Position numbers and translations under genes: made by a program
The notes under the pieces: generated by a model
Told to the model about the DNA's origin: nothing
What the model saw: only the letters and a program-made list of their open reading frames with translations
Databases searched by the model: none
Shown: piece after piece, positions 1 to 12,281 of the stretch
Numbering within the stretch: position 1 is the stretch's first letter
Layout: every line of letters starts with the position of its first letter
NCBI RefSeq assembly: GCF_905220365.1
Contig: NC_061134.1
Location: 4,851,001 to 4,915,000 of the forward strand
Reading direction: 5' to 3'
From: Vanessa cardui
Taxonomy: Eukaryota; Arthropoda; Insecta; Lepidoptera; Nymphalidae
DNA: 64,000 bases

Positions 1-2059
1 TCAAAGCTTAGGTACCTAATAAAATGTACAGAGATTGAAAATTTTAAGTGAGGTTTGAACAATGTTTTTATTATTAATTGTATTGAGATAATGTTGGTAT
101 TTTTAAGATACAGTATTAATATTAATGTAGGCCATCGTCGTCATCAGCACCCAATGCCATGTCATTAGCACTTAGCTGTGGCTTACTTATATTATTTTCG
201 AACTGTCATTTATTTTTTTTATCATTCCACCAACCTCAACCAACTCTAGCATACGCTAAGAAATGGTCATCACTCAAAAAATTATTAGATTATTTCAGCT
301 TATATAAATTGACAGACTATTATTATCTACTGCCTCTCATGGGTAAGACTTAAGGCTTATTATAATATGATGTGCTCCTCATGTAAATTAAAAACACCAA
401 AAAATTTATGCATGCGGGTTTTTCCGACATTCCGACTTTCAGTATCACCAACCAAGGTACTATAAACAAAAATTAAAAACATAAATCAATGGCTTGTCCC
501 GTATTTGAGCTTGCTATCATCCTTTAAAATCTGCTGAGCTGTAAAATTATTAGAATATTTTTACCGATTTTGATGCCAATATGGCCACCATAATTTTATT
601 AATATCATCATCTGGTTATTGTAAGACATTTCGTGACTTTAAAACAAGTCGACAGGACTGATAATCATGACTTTAACAAATGGCAGCAAAACGCTTAAAG
701 ATCTTGTACACTCTTGAAGTTCGGAACGTTTGATATCACACAAGCGCCTTTAATAAACTCCTTATTGAGTGTGTAATAAATTGAAATGGAATTGTAACAT
801 TATTTAAAGCACAGACGCGAACGTTGTGAACGATTTCATTGTTCGCACAACTTGTACATAGCGATCATTGTTATTAGATAATTTGAAAGTCCCTCTTAAG
901 TAGGTACTTATCTACATTGTACTATAAAAAAACACACGCTTTCTTACAATTTTACTGGTTCAAGAAGGTTTTACTTTATACCGGACAATTCCAAACAAAA
1001 TCTTTTGCTGGCTGATCTAGTTGTCTGAGTGAGACTCACTTAAGTCATGTCTTAGGTAGGACCTAAAATTGGCTGGTGGAAAGGGTAGTGTAAGACATTT
1101 ATTAATGTTACTTACATTGCCAGTGTGTCTAAGCATTTAACATACAAACAAAGCTTAAACAATTTAATGTCCTTCGCATGTATACTTGAAGGGTGAAACC
1201 GAATGAAACTTAGAAATACATGATTATGTTCAACGTTTAATGACTTTGTATACAAATAGCTAGTCGCTGCTCATTGAACCAAATCATTCACATCGGCGCA
1301 GGCGCAGTCACAACCATATTTGTATCAATCAACCGTTGCACATGTAATTGAGCCGCAGGATGTTACCCATCACGGTCATTGAGGAGCTTTTCTGAAACAT
1401 CACATGCAAATTTACTAATATCAATCTTATTGTATTAGATTAAAGAATATATTATCATATCATGCGATGGCCGTTAATGCGATTATTTATAGAACGAATA
1501 GCCGCGATGATTATTGCAATAAAGTTCGAAACGTTAATAACTCTCCTAATATTAGCTAAACTTTCTTAACACTTCAATATTATCGTTGTTAGGTGTTGTA
1601 CGCGTCAACTACGCCAAACAGCATTACTTTACATTGGCATTTTTAAGAGTGAGTTAGTCGTATAACATAATTATACAAATAATGTTCATTCTTAACAAGT
1701 GGTTCATACTTTGGTATTTTAGTATTAGAATCACTTATCATCAGGTCACCTAGTTCGTCAAATTTCTAACGTTTAATTAAATTAATTTTGATAAGCTATG
1801 ATGCCAATATAATAAAGTGACAAGATATCAAGACTGGCATAAATTAAAATTCAAATAAATGTGAGGATTCATTTATAATTTTTTACTGTTCGTCGAGATC
1901 GGATAGAACGATAAAATCTAAAAGATATTTTTGTGCAACAGCAGTTTTATTATTAGTTCGAGGAACTTTTTACGGTCCCCCATCAAGACGTCAATCAATG
2001 CATTTAGTTTAACGGCAATATGAAACGCACGTTAGCGAGTTACTCACTCATCGTCATTG
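1..2059. other. AT-rich noncoding DNA, nothing recognised
   Basis: I see no credible exon, RNA gene or known repeat here. The open frame near 159-353 is AT-rich, low in complexity and has no supporting splice signals. A slightly GC-richer patch near 1290-1390 could be a conserved noncoding element, but nothing in it is diagnostic. Confidence 0.5.
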
Positions 2060-2315
2060 CAGGGTTGTCGAGATCCAAACGAAAATATTGCTTTTTTATT
2101 CAAGAGATTTTAAATATTTTACCCCAAATGTAAGTAAAGTATGATCAAAAATTAAGTAATAATATTTCAATTATAAAATGTATTTTACACATTTAAAATT
2201 TATTTTTAATTTATTTAAAAAACCTACAATTTATGATTGAAGATTGGAGCGTTTTGGTGATTGGTCGATTTTTTATTAGTGTATAAAATATCAAATTATA
2301 CAAATGACAACCCTG
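2060..2315. mobile_element. Candidate short hAT-type MITE
   Basis: CAGGGTTGTC at 2060-2069 is matched by its exact reverse complement GACAACCCTG at 2306-2315. The two enclose about 256 bp of AT-rich DNA without a coding frame. hAT elements characteristically begin with CAGNG, which this fits. The 8 bp on either side are not identical, so the expected target duplication is missing. It could be an old copy with eroded flanks or a chance 10-bp inverted repeat. The call is tentative. Confidence 0.3.
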
Positions 2316-3247
2316 AAATCAAGACTACAAAGCTCGTAATCGTTGTAACCTTTAATCGATTTGGGATGAAAAAAAATACTCAGCCCTTTTAAAAATCAGA
2401 TCACATCATTGTAATGTTTTATTTTTCCTTTTCCTATTTTATATTTATTGTATTCTTAAATTAACTTTAATGCTATATTCTATAAAATCCTAAGTACTGT
2501 TTATGGTTTTATCGTTTAACTATTATTATTGCAACGTAAAACTTAAAGCGATTTCATAAAGCAATAAAGCCGTCCTACGACGACGAACTTTAGAATTACA
2601 CAAATTCGTATCAACCTTTCCAGTTTTATGTTTTGCGTGTGTTATATACGTTTTCTTCTTTTTCCTTACAAATATAACTCAAATGAGATCGTAGTTTTAG
2701 CGTTTAAAATTAATTTCAAACTATTAATGCATTAAATTCAGAAGATACGCTACTAAATTGATTAAGACTTGACGGATTTCGAAAGATGTGGATGTGTGTG
2801 TAATATTTATTATTAGTTGTCAGGTCGCGCGTGTGTGTGTGTTCTTATTATTAGTCGTCCTTTAAAATATCCTCAAATCATGAACGTATTTTTTTAATTT
2901 GAAAAAATATATATATTATTTGCATTAATATGTCTACTACAACAATAACTTTTACATATCGAATGTCTGCTTTTCTAAGTACAGTAAATTGGATTGAAAC
3001 AGACTACGAGTATGTTTGACCACCCGTGCGTAAATGACTCTTATGCAAAGTAGGTGTATGTTCCACATTTGTACTTCAGCTGTTTATCTATTTCTGACTC
3101 ATATTAAAGCAAGTCATTAAAAGCGTAAGTTTCAATACAGAACAACCTTTCAGTAGTTTCTGCGGTTAACTTTGTTACAAAAGCGAATTCTCCTTAATCA
3201 TTTAAGTAAATAATTTTCCTCTTCCTCACCTCACTCCTTTGAAGGAG
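2316..3247. other. AT-rich noncoding DNA
   Basis: The stretch is AT-rich, with a short GT-rich tract around 2790-2842 and no supported gene. Confidence 0.5.
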
Positions 3248-3466
3248 TCAATCCGTTCGTTCCAGCTCAATCTTCTTCACTTTATCCGGTCTTTTGAAAG
3301 CGACTCCGTTGGCCTTTGCCGTTTCTAAGACTAATAGCCCTTTTAGCGGCTCAATGAGGAAATCATTGGAGAAATGTATTGGAATATTACTAGATACATA
3401 ATGCGCAAGTCTTATATGAGATAAAGTGGCATAAAGGACGATGTATTTAAGGACAAGCGTTAAATG
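3248..3466 (-). CDS. Possible terminal coding exon, unknown product
   Basis: On the minus strand 72 sense codons are open before a TGA at 3248-3250. The 3' half has balanced, protein-like composition with few homopolymers (it reads ...GLLVLETAKANGVAFKRPD... then a Lys/Glu-rich tail ending ERTD), unlike the Phe/Ile/Tyr/Lys-rich translations of surrounding AT-rich DNA. No Met occurs in the frame, so it would have to be a 3'-terminal exon entered through an AG acceptor, of which several weak ones exist. I do not recognise a family, and no further minus-strand exon of such a gene was found. It may equally be a chance frame in a locally GC-richer patch. Confidence 0.2.
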   Translation of the reverse strand, partial: HLTLVLKYIVLYATLSHIRLAHYVSSNIPIHFSNDFLIEPLKGLLVLETAKANGVAFKRPDKVKKIELERTD

Positions 3467-4775
3467 TCAACGTTAACATGCCTTACATTGCTTACGATGC
3501 AATACTAAACATTAAGTAAGCACGTGATCGCTTTTATTATGTAATTAGCATCTATCACTATGCATGTATTTAAATTTAGGCTAATCAATGTTTTCATCAT
3601 CGTTACATTAAATCATTTAACAATATTTTCTATTAGTAACTGTTTTGAAGACATACCATATGTATAAATCCGGATTGATTAAATTTTATCAACTGTTAAT
3701 ACATATTTTGGGTCATATGACATTTGCAAATAAGTCACCAATGTCACGTGTGGACAGGACAAGAACTTTGGAATTACACTCATAAATCAGAGCAATAGTG
3801 TAATTCGATATTAAGCAACATACTTCGTTGTGATTAATTATGTTTACAGTAGGATGCAGTCCAGACGCCACATTTGTTGCACGGTGACGTGGCCGGACAA
3901 CCATTGTTCATGACTGTATGGATTAATTATATTATTTAACAGGAATCGTCTATAAACATGGACACTTGAATTCGATCGCATAATAAGAGCTTATAACGAT
4001 GAGCATAAAGACGATTATTGAACAACGTTAGCGATAACAGCCGAATGACAATTTTTCCTGAAGACCAGAGACTGACGTCTTAAAAAGTCTATGAATAAAT
4101 AACCAGGATGTACTGGTCTTTGTCATATTCATCGAAAAGTCATTTCCTTAACATGATATTAATACTACAGATACGTATTTCTAATAATTTAACAATGAAA
4201 TTAATGCGCTTTGTCAGTTGATTCAAAGTACGTACGGTGATGAATTTTGCATGCGTGTTCATTTACATTGGCGCCCGTGCGGAGTGAATGCTTCAATGAC
4301 GATATCGTTTATTTTGTTTTCTAAAAGAATTAAAGACCCCGTAAATTATATTAAAGTGACCGTTCTTTAGTGAAAGATTTGCTTGCGGTTTGTGACAATA
4401 CGATAAAATTTACAACGCGCCATAGTAACCGTATTTCAACGATGGACCATAAAGTACACGTGTTTAATACACAATGAGCAATTTGTGTTTTTTCAAAGTT
4501 ATGTCCCAACAAAACGAATGCACTAATTGATTCTTAAATCTTTTAGTACGAACATAAACTTACTGAACAATAAAAACAACATTTTTTTAAAATAACTCTT
4601 ATTTTGTAGATGTGTTTATATGTTGATTTTTAATCAAATTTGTATATAACTGGATAGGTTTAATAGGGCTGGATAGGCTTGTAAGGCAGTTAATTTGTGA
4701 AAAAAACGAGCGACAGTGAAAACTGTCTAAAAATTGTGAACGGAGCTTTTAATGAAACCCATTCATACATTATTT
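3467..4775. other. Noncoding DNA, nothing recognised
   Basis: The stretch is AT-rich with no supported exon. The minus-strand frame around 3713-3904 lacks coding character. Confidence 0.45.
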
Positions 4776-5013
4776 GACGACCTCCGTGGTCGAGTGGTGT
4801 GTACACCGGTTTTCATGGGTACGCCACTCCGAGGTCCCGGGTTCGAGTCGATATAAATTATCATTATTTTTCTATGCTGTCTTGTGTCTGGGTGCTTGTG
4901 GTGCCGTCGTTACTCCTGATTTTCCATAACACAAGTGCTTTAGCTATTTACATTGGGATCAGAGTAATTAATGTGATGTTGTTTCTTTGTATGTTTGTAT
5001 GTATGTATGTATG
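4776..5013 (+). mobile_element. tRNA-derived SINE (second family)
   Basis: The head is tRNA-like, starting GACGACCTCCGTGGTCGAGT with an A-box-like TGGTCGAGTGG and a B-box-like GGTTCGAGTC at about 4842-4851. A unique body follows (TTTCTATGCTGTCTTGTGTC, then a segment with CCATAACACAAGTGCTTTAG), and the element closes with a (TGTA)n-like tail at 4987-5013. From memory this family is widespread in butterfly and moth genomes. The open frame running through it is SINE sequence and not a gene. Confidence 0.75.
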
Positions 5014-5772
5014 ATGCATTACTGGCTCATTTCTATAGATTTATTTAATTTTTATAATATTACCTAAGATTAAATTTGAGCGAATTTAATACAATAACTT
5101 AGACTTTATACAATTGGAAAGTCACTAATGAAATTATAATATCACTTTGACAATAACGCTGCGCCACACACATGTGAAGGATTAATACAGAATTCTAAAT
5201 GATTTCGGTGAATTGCTGTGATTACAATTAGTGTAAGTAAGCCACAGATTATAAATACAATACATAAAAGCCCAACATTGATTAGTTTGGTTATCCTTTT
5301 AGTCTGTTCTAAATTGGAAGTCTATGGCACTGAATAGTTTACACTGTGTATTTATAGTCAGGATATTGCCTTTTATATTTATTATATATACGCTCAACTG
5401 AGTATATTTTAGTGCTAATACTTTTAGAAGTATTACTAAGTGTAACGATACTATCATAACATAATGTTCTTAATAAATATTTGATTTCGTCTGGTACATA
5501 AAGGTAGCTCTTACTAAGAACGAGTCAGTATAAATAATGTATGGATAAAACGTCTCATAAAGTCATAACTATGTAATTTATGACATGAAGTCGGAAACAT
5601 ATGTGTACTTTATATTACCTTAAGGCTGTTTTTACCCTTCAATATAAATAGTAAGCTTAAAATGTCGTTTCTCGATCATTTTACATTATTTCTATTGCTA
5701 TTTAAAAAAAATCGTCTTTTATTCATTCAAATGAAAAAATATTATTTGAAAATTGTATAGCGTATAGCGTAT
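5014..5772. other. AT-rich noncoding DNA
   Basis: No gene or recognised repeat is visible. A short tandem GTATAGC repeat at about 5757-5775 leads into the foldback that follows. Confidence 0.45.
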
Positions 5773-5823
5773 AGCTAGTGAAATTATAATACCATACCCT
5801 ATGGTATTATAATTTCACTAGCT
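5773..5823. repeat. Perfect 24-bp inverted repeat (foldback)
   Basis: The arm at 5773-5796, beginning AGCTAGTGAAATTATAAT, is exactly reverse-complementary to 5800-5823, with a 3-base CCC loop. The right arm runs directly into the 5' end of a tRNA-derived SINE that starts GCTGAGATGG at 5821. The perfection suggests a recent origin or gene conversion. Confidence 0.85.
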
Positions 5824-6092
5824 GAGATGGTCCAGTAGTTATAACGCATGAATGCCAATGTTTGCGGGTTCAAATCCAGACAAGACATACCACTGAATTT
5901 TTGTGTTTATAATTTACTTCGAGCTCGTCGCTGTAGGAAATAACCGTGAGAGAACCTGCATGTGTCTCATTTAAATGTAACTCTGAAACAAGTATTTTCC
6001 ACCAACCCACATTCGAGCGGAGTGGTGGAATAAACACTAAACCAAGGGAGAGGAGGCTTTAGTCAGTGAGACATTTACGCGGCTGTTGTAAT
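5821..6092 (+). mobile_element. tRNA-derived SINE, Metulj-like, decayed
   Basis: The head GCTGAGATGGTCCAGTAGTT with B-box-like GCGGGTTCAAATCC is a diverged version of the main SINE family in this window. It is followed by the conserved body (GTGAGAGAACCTGCATGTGT, then TTTTCCACCAACCCACATTC) and the 3' motif GGGAGAGGAGGCTTTAG. Substitutions throughout mark it as older than the copies near 16.0, 27.1 and 62.6 kb. The Metulj name is assigned from memory of nymphalid SINEs. Confidence 0.75.
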
Positions 6093-6130
6093 TGTACTAT
6101 TATTTCCTATTAATATATCAATTGTGTGGA

Positions 6131-6300
6131 CTGACGTGGGCCAGTGGTTGGAATACGTGGAATTAAACCGAAGATCGCGGATTCAAAACCGCTCTAGGCT
6201 TAATTTGTTTCCATAATTCATCTCGCGTTTTTATGAGAAGCAAATATCCTGAATTAAAATCTGACAAATGTACATTGAATTGGAGTCGAATAGGATTAAA
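6131..6300 (+). mobile_element. Decayed, truncated Metulj-like SINE
   Basis: The start CTGACGTGGGCCAGTGGTTG and the B-box-like stretch TCGCGGATTCAAAACC mirror the SINE head. ATTTGTTTCCATAATTCATC and GACAAATGTACATTGAATTG match diverged body segments. The 3' GGAGAGGAGGCC motif is absent, so the copy is truncated. It lies in tandem behind the copy at 5821. Confidence 0.6.
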
Positions 6301-6583
6301 ACCTTTTCTGAAAAGCAAATATACCGTTACCCAGTACTGGAACATTTATGGTCAGTTAATTTACTGCATATCAATCAATGCAGTAGCTAATTAGTGGGTG
6401 ATGTTGATGTTATTATTAATAATAATATAATTGTATTAGAATCTAATTAATTAATGCAATTGGAGTACAATTACTTCATATATTAATTAATGTTGTTACC
6501 GAGAAATTAAAGCCTATATTTAATAAACTGTATTTACTCAGGTTTTGGTTTTAGTTTAAATTCATATATAATTAAAAACACTT

Positions 6584-6830
6584 ACTTGGTGGTAGGGCTT
6601 TGTGCGAGCCCGTCTGGGTAGGTACCACCCACTATCAGTTATTCTACCACCAAATAACAGTACTCAGTATTATCGTGTTCCGGTTTGAAGGGTGAGTGAG
6701 CCAATGTAACTACAGGCACAAGGGACATAACATCTTAGTTCCCAAGGCTGGTGGCACATTGACGATGTAAGGAATAGTTAATATTTCTTACAGCGTCATT
6801 CTCTATGGGTGATGGTGACCACTTACCCTC
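6584..6830 (+). repeat. Dispersed lepidopteran repeat, best copy
   Basis: This is the cleanest copy of a noncoding family seen six times in the window. Conserved blocks in order are TTGGTGGTAGGGCTTTGTGC, CCCGTCTGGGTAGGTACCAC, TGTTCCGGTTTGAAGGGTGA, GGGACATAACATCTTAGTTC and GATGGTGACCACTTACC. The family is non-autonomous and without coding capacity. From memory it is abundant in nymphalid genomes; its class is uncertain (SINE- or Helitron-derived). Confidence 0.75.
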
Positions 6831-9800
6831 AAAACTTCTTGTATTACTTTTATACGATATAGATATTTAAAAAAATGGGAAGTGATTCAAAGAGCATGCA
6901 TCAACTAATCTAGCGAACTGTATTTGAAATAAACCCAATATAACGCGGTTAAAATACAAGCACAATACAGTTGGTGTATTGTATTCTATTATTAAAACCT
7001 TTTGAATATGATTAAAGTCTGATTAGGTTGTGTTTGTATTACAAGAATATTCCGTTTGTGTGTATTTAATAATTTTCCGTTTTGAACAATGTACATATTT
7101 CCTGAAATTAATTAAAATCATATTGCAATTCACATGTTGAATGTCATATTGATCTTGTTTATTTGCCTCGTTTCATGAACAAGAACGATTTTTTTATTGT
7201 GACGTGTAATAAGAAACTAAAGTAAACATTATTATTTTTATTAACAACCGCTAGTATTGATAATTGAGAGAGACTGCAAAATACAGGTATATAATAACAT
7301 GTATATTTAGTTGAATTTCAAAAAGGCATTTCGATAATTATGAAGCATTTTCATTACCTATATAGTCGAAAAACATATTTGAATAATGCTATTGAACAAA
7401 GCAAAAACTATTAAGTTTTTATTTAAATTCGACACAACGACAGCAAGCTTATATAACATGACACTTAACAAAGTCGAAAGCATTAAGGCTTTGAAATAGG
7501 CAATTATAATAAAGCAATTTGAGTAGACAGAAATTGTAAAATTATAAAGAGATAAAAGGCATCGCGTTAGTCAAGAAAATTTGCTAAAATCTGCATAATA
7601 AATGCGGCATCACGCGTCATAACTTCAGAGGGAATAAATTAATTAAGTCTTATTCGGAAGGAGATTTGTTAAAACCCTCTTCTCTTCTGATAGCGCTGGC
7701 AGAAAATAAAGTTACATTACTTTTAGAATAATTTAATCGGAAAATAGGATGAAGTAGGTTATTATTAAGATATCAGCAAATACCCTTCCTTTACCCAATT
7801 TATTTTGACAAAGTTTACGCTTTCATAAAATAGCCCTGACATTTCATAAATACCTAAGTAATATAGATAACACTGCAGATTAAAAATCTGCCAAATAATA
7901 ATAAAACAGATAAACTTAAAGGAAGTAATGCTATGAGATAATTATGTATGATAAGAAGTTCATTGTTATTTTTTTTAATTTCCTGACTCTGTAGATTATC
8001 CGCTAAAAAAAGTTCAGCTCATGCGGTACTTGTGAAGTGTTATCAATAAACAAACAAGCTTTCTAACAGTTGGGTGTGAAAATAGATTCAGTTCCCTGGG
8101 GAGAAGAGTGAGTCGGCAAGAAGTAGGAATACTAGCGAATATGATAGGCGCCAAGACGGCGCTCTGACTCATACGACCTCTTTAATCAGAGGACGCCTAC
8201 AGCACTTCCTTAGCATAATATTCTTCTGCTAAACGATTTTACACCTTAATGCTGGAGGCGTAAAACTACAGATAAAAATAATGGCTCAAACAATCATAAA
8301 AACTATGATAGCCGCTGCAGATGCTAAACTATAACAATGCTCTAAATCTGGAGTCTAATTTCCTTTGTGAATGTTCATCTTAAAACACTCGACTATTCTT
8401 ACAACGAATGGACTTCGGTTCCATTAAAAATACATACTTATACTTCAGTTACTACTTGATTTTTTTATGCAAAAGTATTTAAATTGTATTTTGGGTTATT
8501 AACTGTTAACCTTTTATAACTAAACGATATTGAATTTAAGGTGAATGCTATAAACCTTATACATGTATTTTCAAAGAAGCATAAATCAAATAAACTCCGG
8601 AACTTTGATGTATTTAAATAACAAAAGAAATGAAATAAAACAATCATGATATTCTTACATACCACGAGAAATATCGAATAAGATCAAAAGTTTTATATTC
8701 GTATCAAATATAACGAATTATTAATTTCAACGCTTGAAGTTGAAGTTTATTACATTTATTAATATCTTTTTCATTGTATATTATTATTTCTCATAATGTT
8801 GCCAGTAATTTTAACTTTATTAAAGTATTTTTTATCATCTGACGTAAAAACTTTACTTAATGTAATACTTTATTTAATTTTGCAGGTATCTATCTTCTAT
8901 GACATTACAATAAAAACTCCTTAGTCATATTTATTTAGAACAACGTTTACGACAACGAAAGTGAGTCTTGCGAAATCTTTGACTACATATGTGTTATATA
9001 TAGTCATAGAGCATATACTCAACAGCTTCGTTTAAACAAATTAAATGTTGATCAATGTAAAACGACAATTACTAAGCTAATAAATTTATAAATACAACCG
9101 GCGGCCTCATTTCATTCTTATTTAGATTATCGGTCACTTGTTAATTTTATTAATTCATCAAGAGCATTACAGTATGCATCGCTGCATGGGGCATCGCATA
9201 TCGCTTTTCAAGTCACTGAACTTTTTGTTAACCCAAATTGGCTTGTCCGTCTGTGTATGTCCACAATAATTAATCAAGCTTGCCAACAACTAAGGGACGT
9301 TAATAATGTCCAAGGACCACTTCAATTTATAACAATTCCCTCTCAAAGTCCGCAAGATAATTAATAGTAGAGATAAATGCATTTTACTGACTAGACGTAT
9401 TCAGCCGTAAGGACAGATAATCTTTATTAATATATTTAATATCAAACGTACCTGTATCAAGATGAAAAGTTTTCATGTGTTTATTATTATCATTATGTTC
9501 TGTCTGGATCAGACAAGCAGTTATTTAGATTGAAACGAGTATTGTCCAGATGGTTGGCTTCTGGATTTATATTCTTAGCGCTTTAAATATTTTTACGAAA
9601 CAAAATGGAATTATAACAACGGCACCTTTGTTTTATTTTATATGGAAGTCAACGGTACATAATGAACGCGTTCTATGACGATCGAAATTTCTGATTAACT
9701 CTGTATAAAGACCTATAGATTCAACACAGATTATAAAATTATGTTCTTTGCCAAACATCTAAATTTTATATAAAAAAATGTATTTTTGAAATCTTATATC

Positions 9801-10594
9801 TTAAAAAATCACTGTCTTTTCATTACAATATATTTAATACGCCGAAATAATTTACAATATTAACACTACGAAACTAGTGTAATATGAGACAAGTAATTAT
9901 ATTATATTCGTTTATGACATGTGAAAACGGCTTACTCTCCTGTTAAGTTTAAAATTAAATATGGAGTTCAGTCACAATGATTTGCTGCAGCTTGCCATTT
10001 AATTATATTTCCTATTATGAGTACTGTTATATATGTATATATCTTTAATCGCGAAACTTTCTATTGAAAATATAAATAGACCGCAATATTGTTTATAGCT
10101 TTCTAATCTTAGATTTGTTTCAACAATTATAACATTCAAATATTATAAGCATGCATTGAATATTTTCAAAAACACGTCTAGTTATGCACGATTTCAATAA
10201 AGACCTCGAGTACATATATACATATATAGTATCTGATGTTATATAGTAAGCAGATTATACTTATTATTATCGGTTATCACAGTGTTTTGAAACGTACAGG
10301 ACTCTGCGCGATGTTTTTGTTACCTCAACAAAATAAATTAGCTCTTGTCAAATATAGTTGCTATTGATTAAAACCGACCTTGGGTTCAGAACACGTGTTT
10401 TATACAGCTAATAATCGTTCTAATTATATCATACTACTAGGCATTTAAATTGGCCTTTACACATGATATAAATCTAATCGAATTATACGAATTCACGTAT
10501 TTATTTTTTTAAATCTGATATTTCAGCTGTCAGAATTAAAAAGGTAGGTATAGGTAAATAATATGAATATTTAAAATGTCATAACGCTATTTTG
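6831..10594. other. Long AT-rich noncoding stretch
   Basis: I find no gene. Around 8060-8230 there is a GC-richer patch (CAGTTCCCTGGGGAGAAGAG and a following segment) that could be a conserved element or an old retroelement remnant. The rest is poly-A/T-rich with no recognised family. Confidence 0.4.
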
Positions 10595-10666
10595 AGCTGA
10601 GATGGCCCAGTGGTTAGAACGCATGCATCTTAACCGATGATTTCGGGTTCAAACCCAAGCGAGCAC

Positions 10667-10734
<68 letters not shown>

Positions 10735-10830
10735 ACATATTCCACCCCGCATTGGACAAGCCGGGTGGAATATGTTCCAAAACCATCGCCTTAATGGGAG
10801 AGGAGGCCTTAGCCCAGCAGTGGGTAGGAG
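10595..10830 (+). mobile_element. Metulj-like SINE with embedded (AT)n
   Basis: The head GAGCTGAGATGGCCCAGTGG and B box TTTCGGGTTCAAACCC are near consensus. The middle of the body is replaced by a long AT microsatellite, after which the 3' part resumes (TGGAATATGTTCCAAAACCA, GGGAGAGGAGGCCTTAGCCC, AGCAGTGGG). The replaced segment is normally about 110 bp (from GATTCATGTGCTT to TTCCACC). The two open frames across it are dinucleotide-repeat artefacts. Confidence 0.85.
10671..10730. repeat. (AT)30 microsatellite
   Basis: This is a pure AT dinucleotide run of 60 bases, flanked by SINE sequence on both sides and probably highly polymorphic. Confidence 0.95.
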
Positions 10831-12248
10831 TAAGTAGTTTTTTTTAATGAAACATTTCAAAAACAAAACAAAAATAGAAATTATGTTAACAGTCCAGTCT
10901 TTCTAGACTGTCAGTGATTATTTTTTGCGAGTTCCATTTCAGACACCTATCAAGCAAATATACTGAACAGTTTTACAAAAGAACAAATTTCAAAGAATTT
11001 TGGTCCTTATTCTAATAATATAAAACTTCAACTTGATCAATATATAGAGATGTATTTGTTTAAGCATAGTTATTTTTTTTAAATTTGTTACTGCATTTCA
11101 TACATTTTTATAGTGTCATGTTTTGAAGACACTTTTAAAAAGCTATATTTTATTATAAATGTGCAGATTTGTTTCATTATCTGTTTTTTGATTTCGCTTT
11201 TATATCGGACCTACCCAACAGATCGTTATGACATTTTGGATATATATAGTCAGGGGCAAAGAATATGTCATATATACAAACCGACATGCACAAAAAATGT
11301 TACTCATACAATTTTTATCGCGTTGTAGTATATTAGTGTACATACGCGTACCTTGCAATTTTATCAATCATTATTATTGAATTCACGATCTTCTCATTCC
11401 GAGTGACCTTGCTGACGTCGAGTTACAGCCGAACGTGCCGGTCATTGACTCATTATAGTGTTGTATTCATGTACAGTGACCTAATTCGGTATCATCACTT
11501 ATCTCCATGAATTATAGTTCTTACAATCACTGAATAGGCTACCGAAGTTTTTTAATGATTTATTTCTATTATCCTTCATGCTGAGAATAGTTTTGTATTT
11601 TTTTCGATTGTTTTTTCAATGTTTGTTACGCCATATATCAAAACATTCATAACTTTAAATATAATGAATTTGTTGTAGTTATCCGGCTTTCATCTTTTCC
11701 GAACAGTCGAAATATACTTTTTTAAAGCAGTCGATTGGTCTGTAGCGCAAATTAAAATAAAAAATATAACTAACCGGCTAGCTGGATATGAGTTATATCT
11801 TTTATTTTATCTCATTATTGTTTTACATTAAGTTTTATATGAGCGAGACTACATTAAAGTTCCGAGGTTTAAAAACAACACCAATTCACCGTTGTACATG
11901 AAAATGTACTTAATCCACACAAAATAGTAAAACAACAACGATTTCGTCCATCCCAGATTACCGTAGAACCATTTATCTTACGCTTCAATTAATCTTAATC
12001 GGCAAACTACGAATTTATTTTCGCCGGCGTTTTAAACGAATTTTAAAGAAAATGCTTCGTTCAGTAGTTTCCAGTGGAATGACGCAGTGCTAATTCAAAT
12101 GGATTTTGTCTCTCGTGAAACGGTTACTTACAGTCTAACGTTTAAAACCTAAGCGTGAGGAAATATTATTAAAGCTAGGAAGTGTACAATTGTACGAGAT
12201 CACAAAAACATACTTAGACAGAATTTTTAAGTTAAACAGCGAAGTAAC
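10831..12248. other. AT-rich noncoding DNA
   Basis: No exon or repeat family is recognised. The frame near 11113-11328 is a chance frame in low-GC sequence. Confidence 0.45.
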
Positions 12249-12281
12249 TGCCTGTAGATGATCCACTGCTGGGCTTAAATC
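12249..12281 (-). mobile_element. Short Metulj-like SINE 3' fragment
   Basis: CTGCCTGTAGATGATCCACT followed by GCTGGGCTTAAAT matches, in reverse, the 3' end of the main SINE family (GCCTGTAAATTCCCACTGCT, GGGC). Only this fragment remains. Confidence 0.5.

Noticed and set aside
4799..5014. 71-codon frame
   Set aside because: It lies wholly inside a tRNA-derived SINE.
10637..10866. Two overlapping frames rich in Tyr-Ile repeats
   Set aside because: They are translations of the (AT)30 microsatellite and flanking SINE on both strands.
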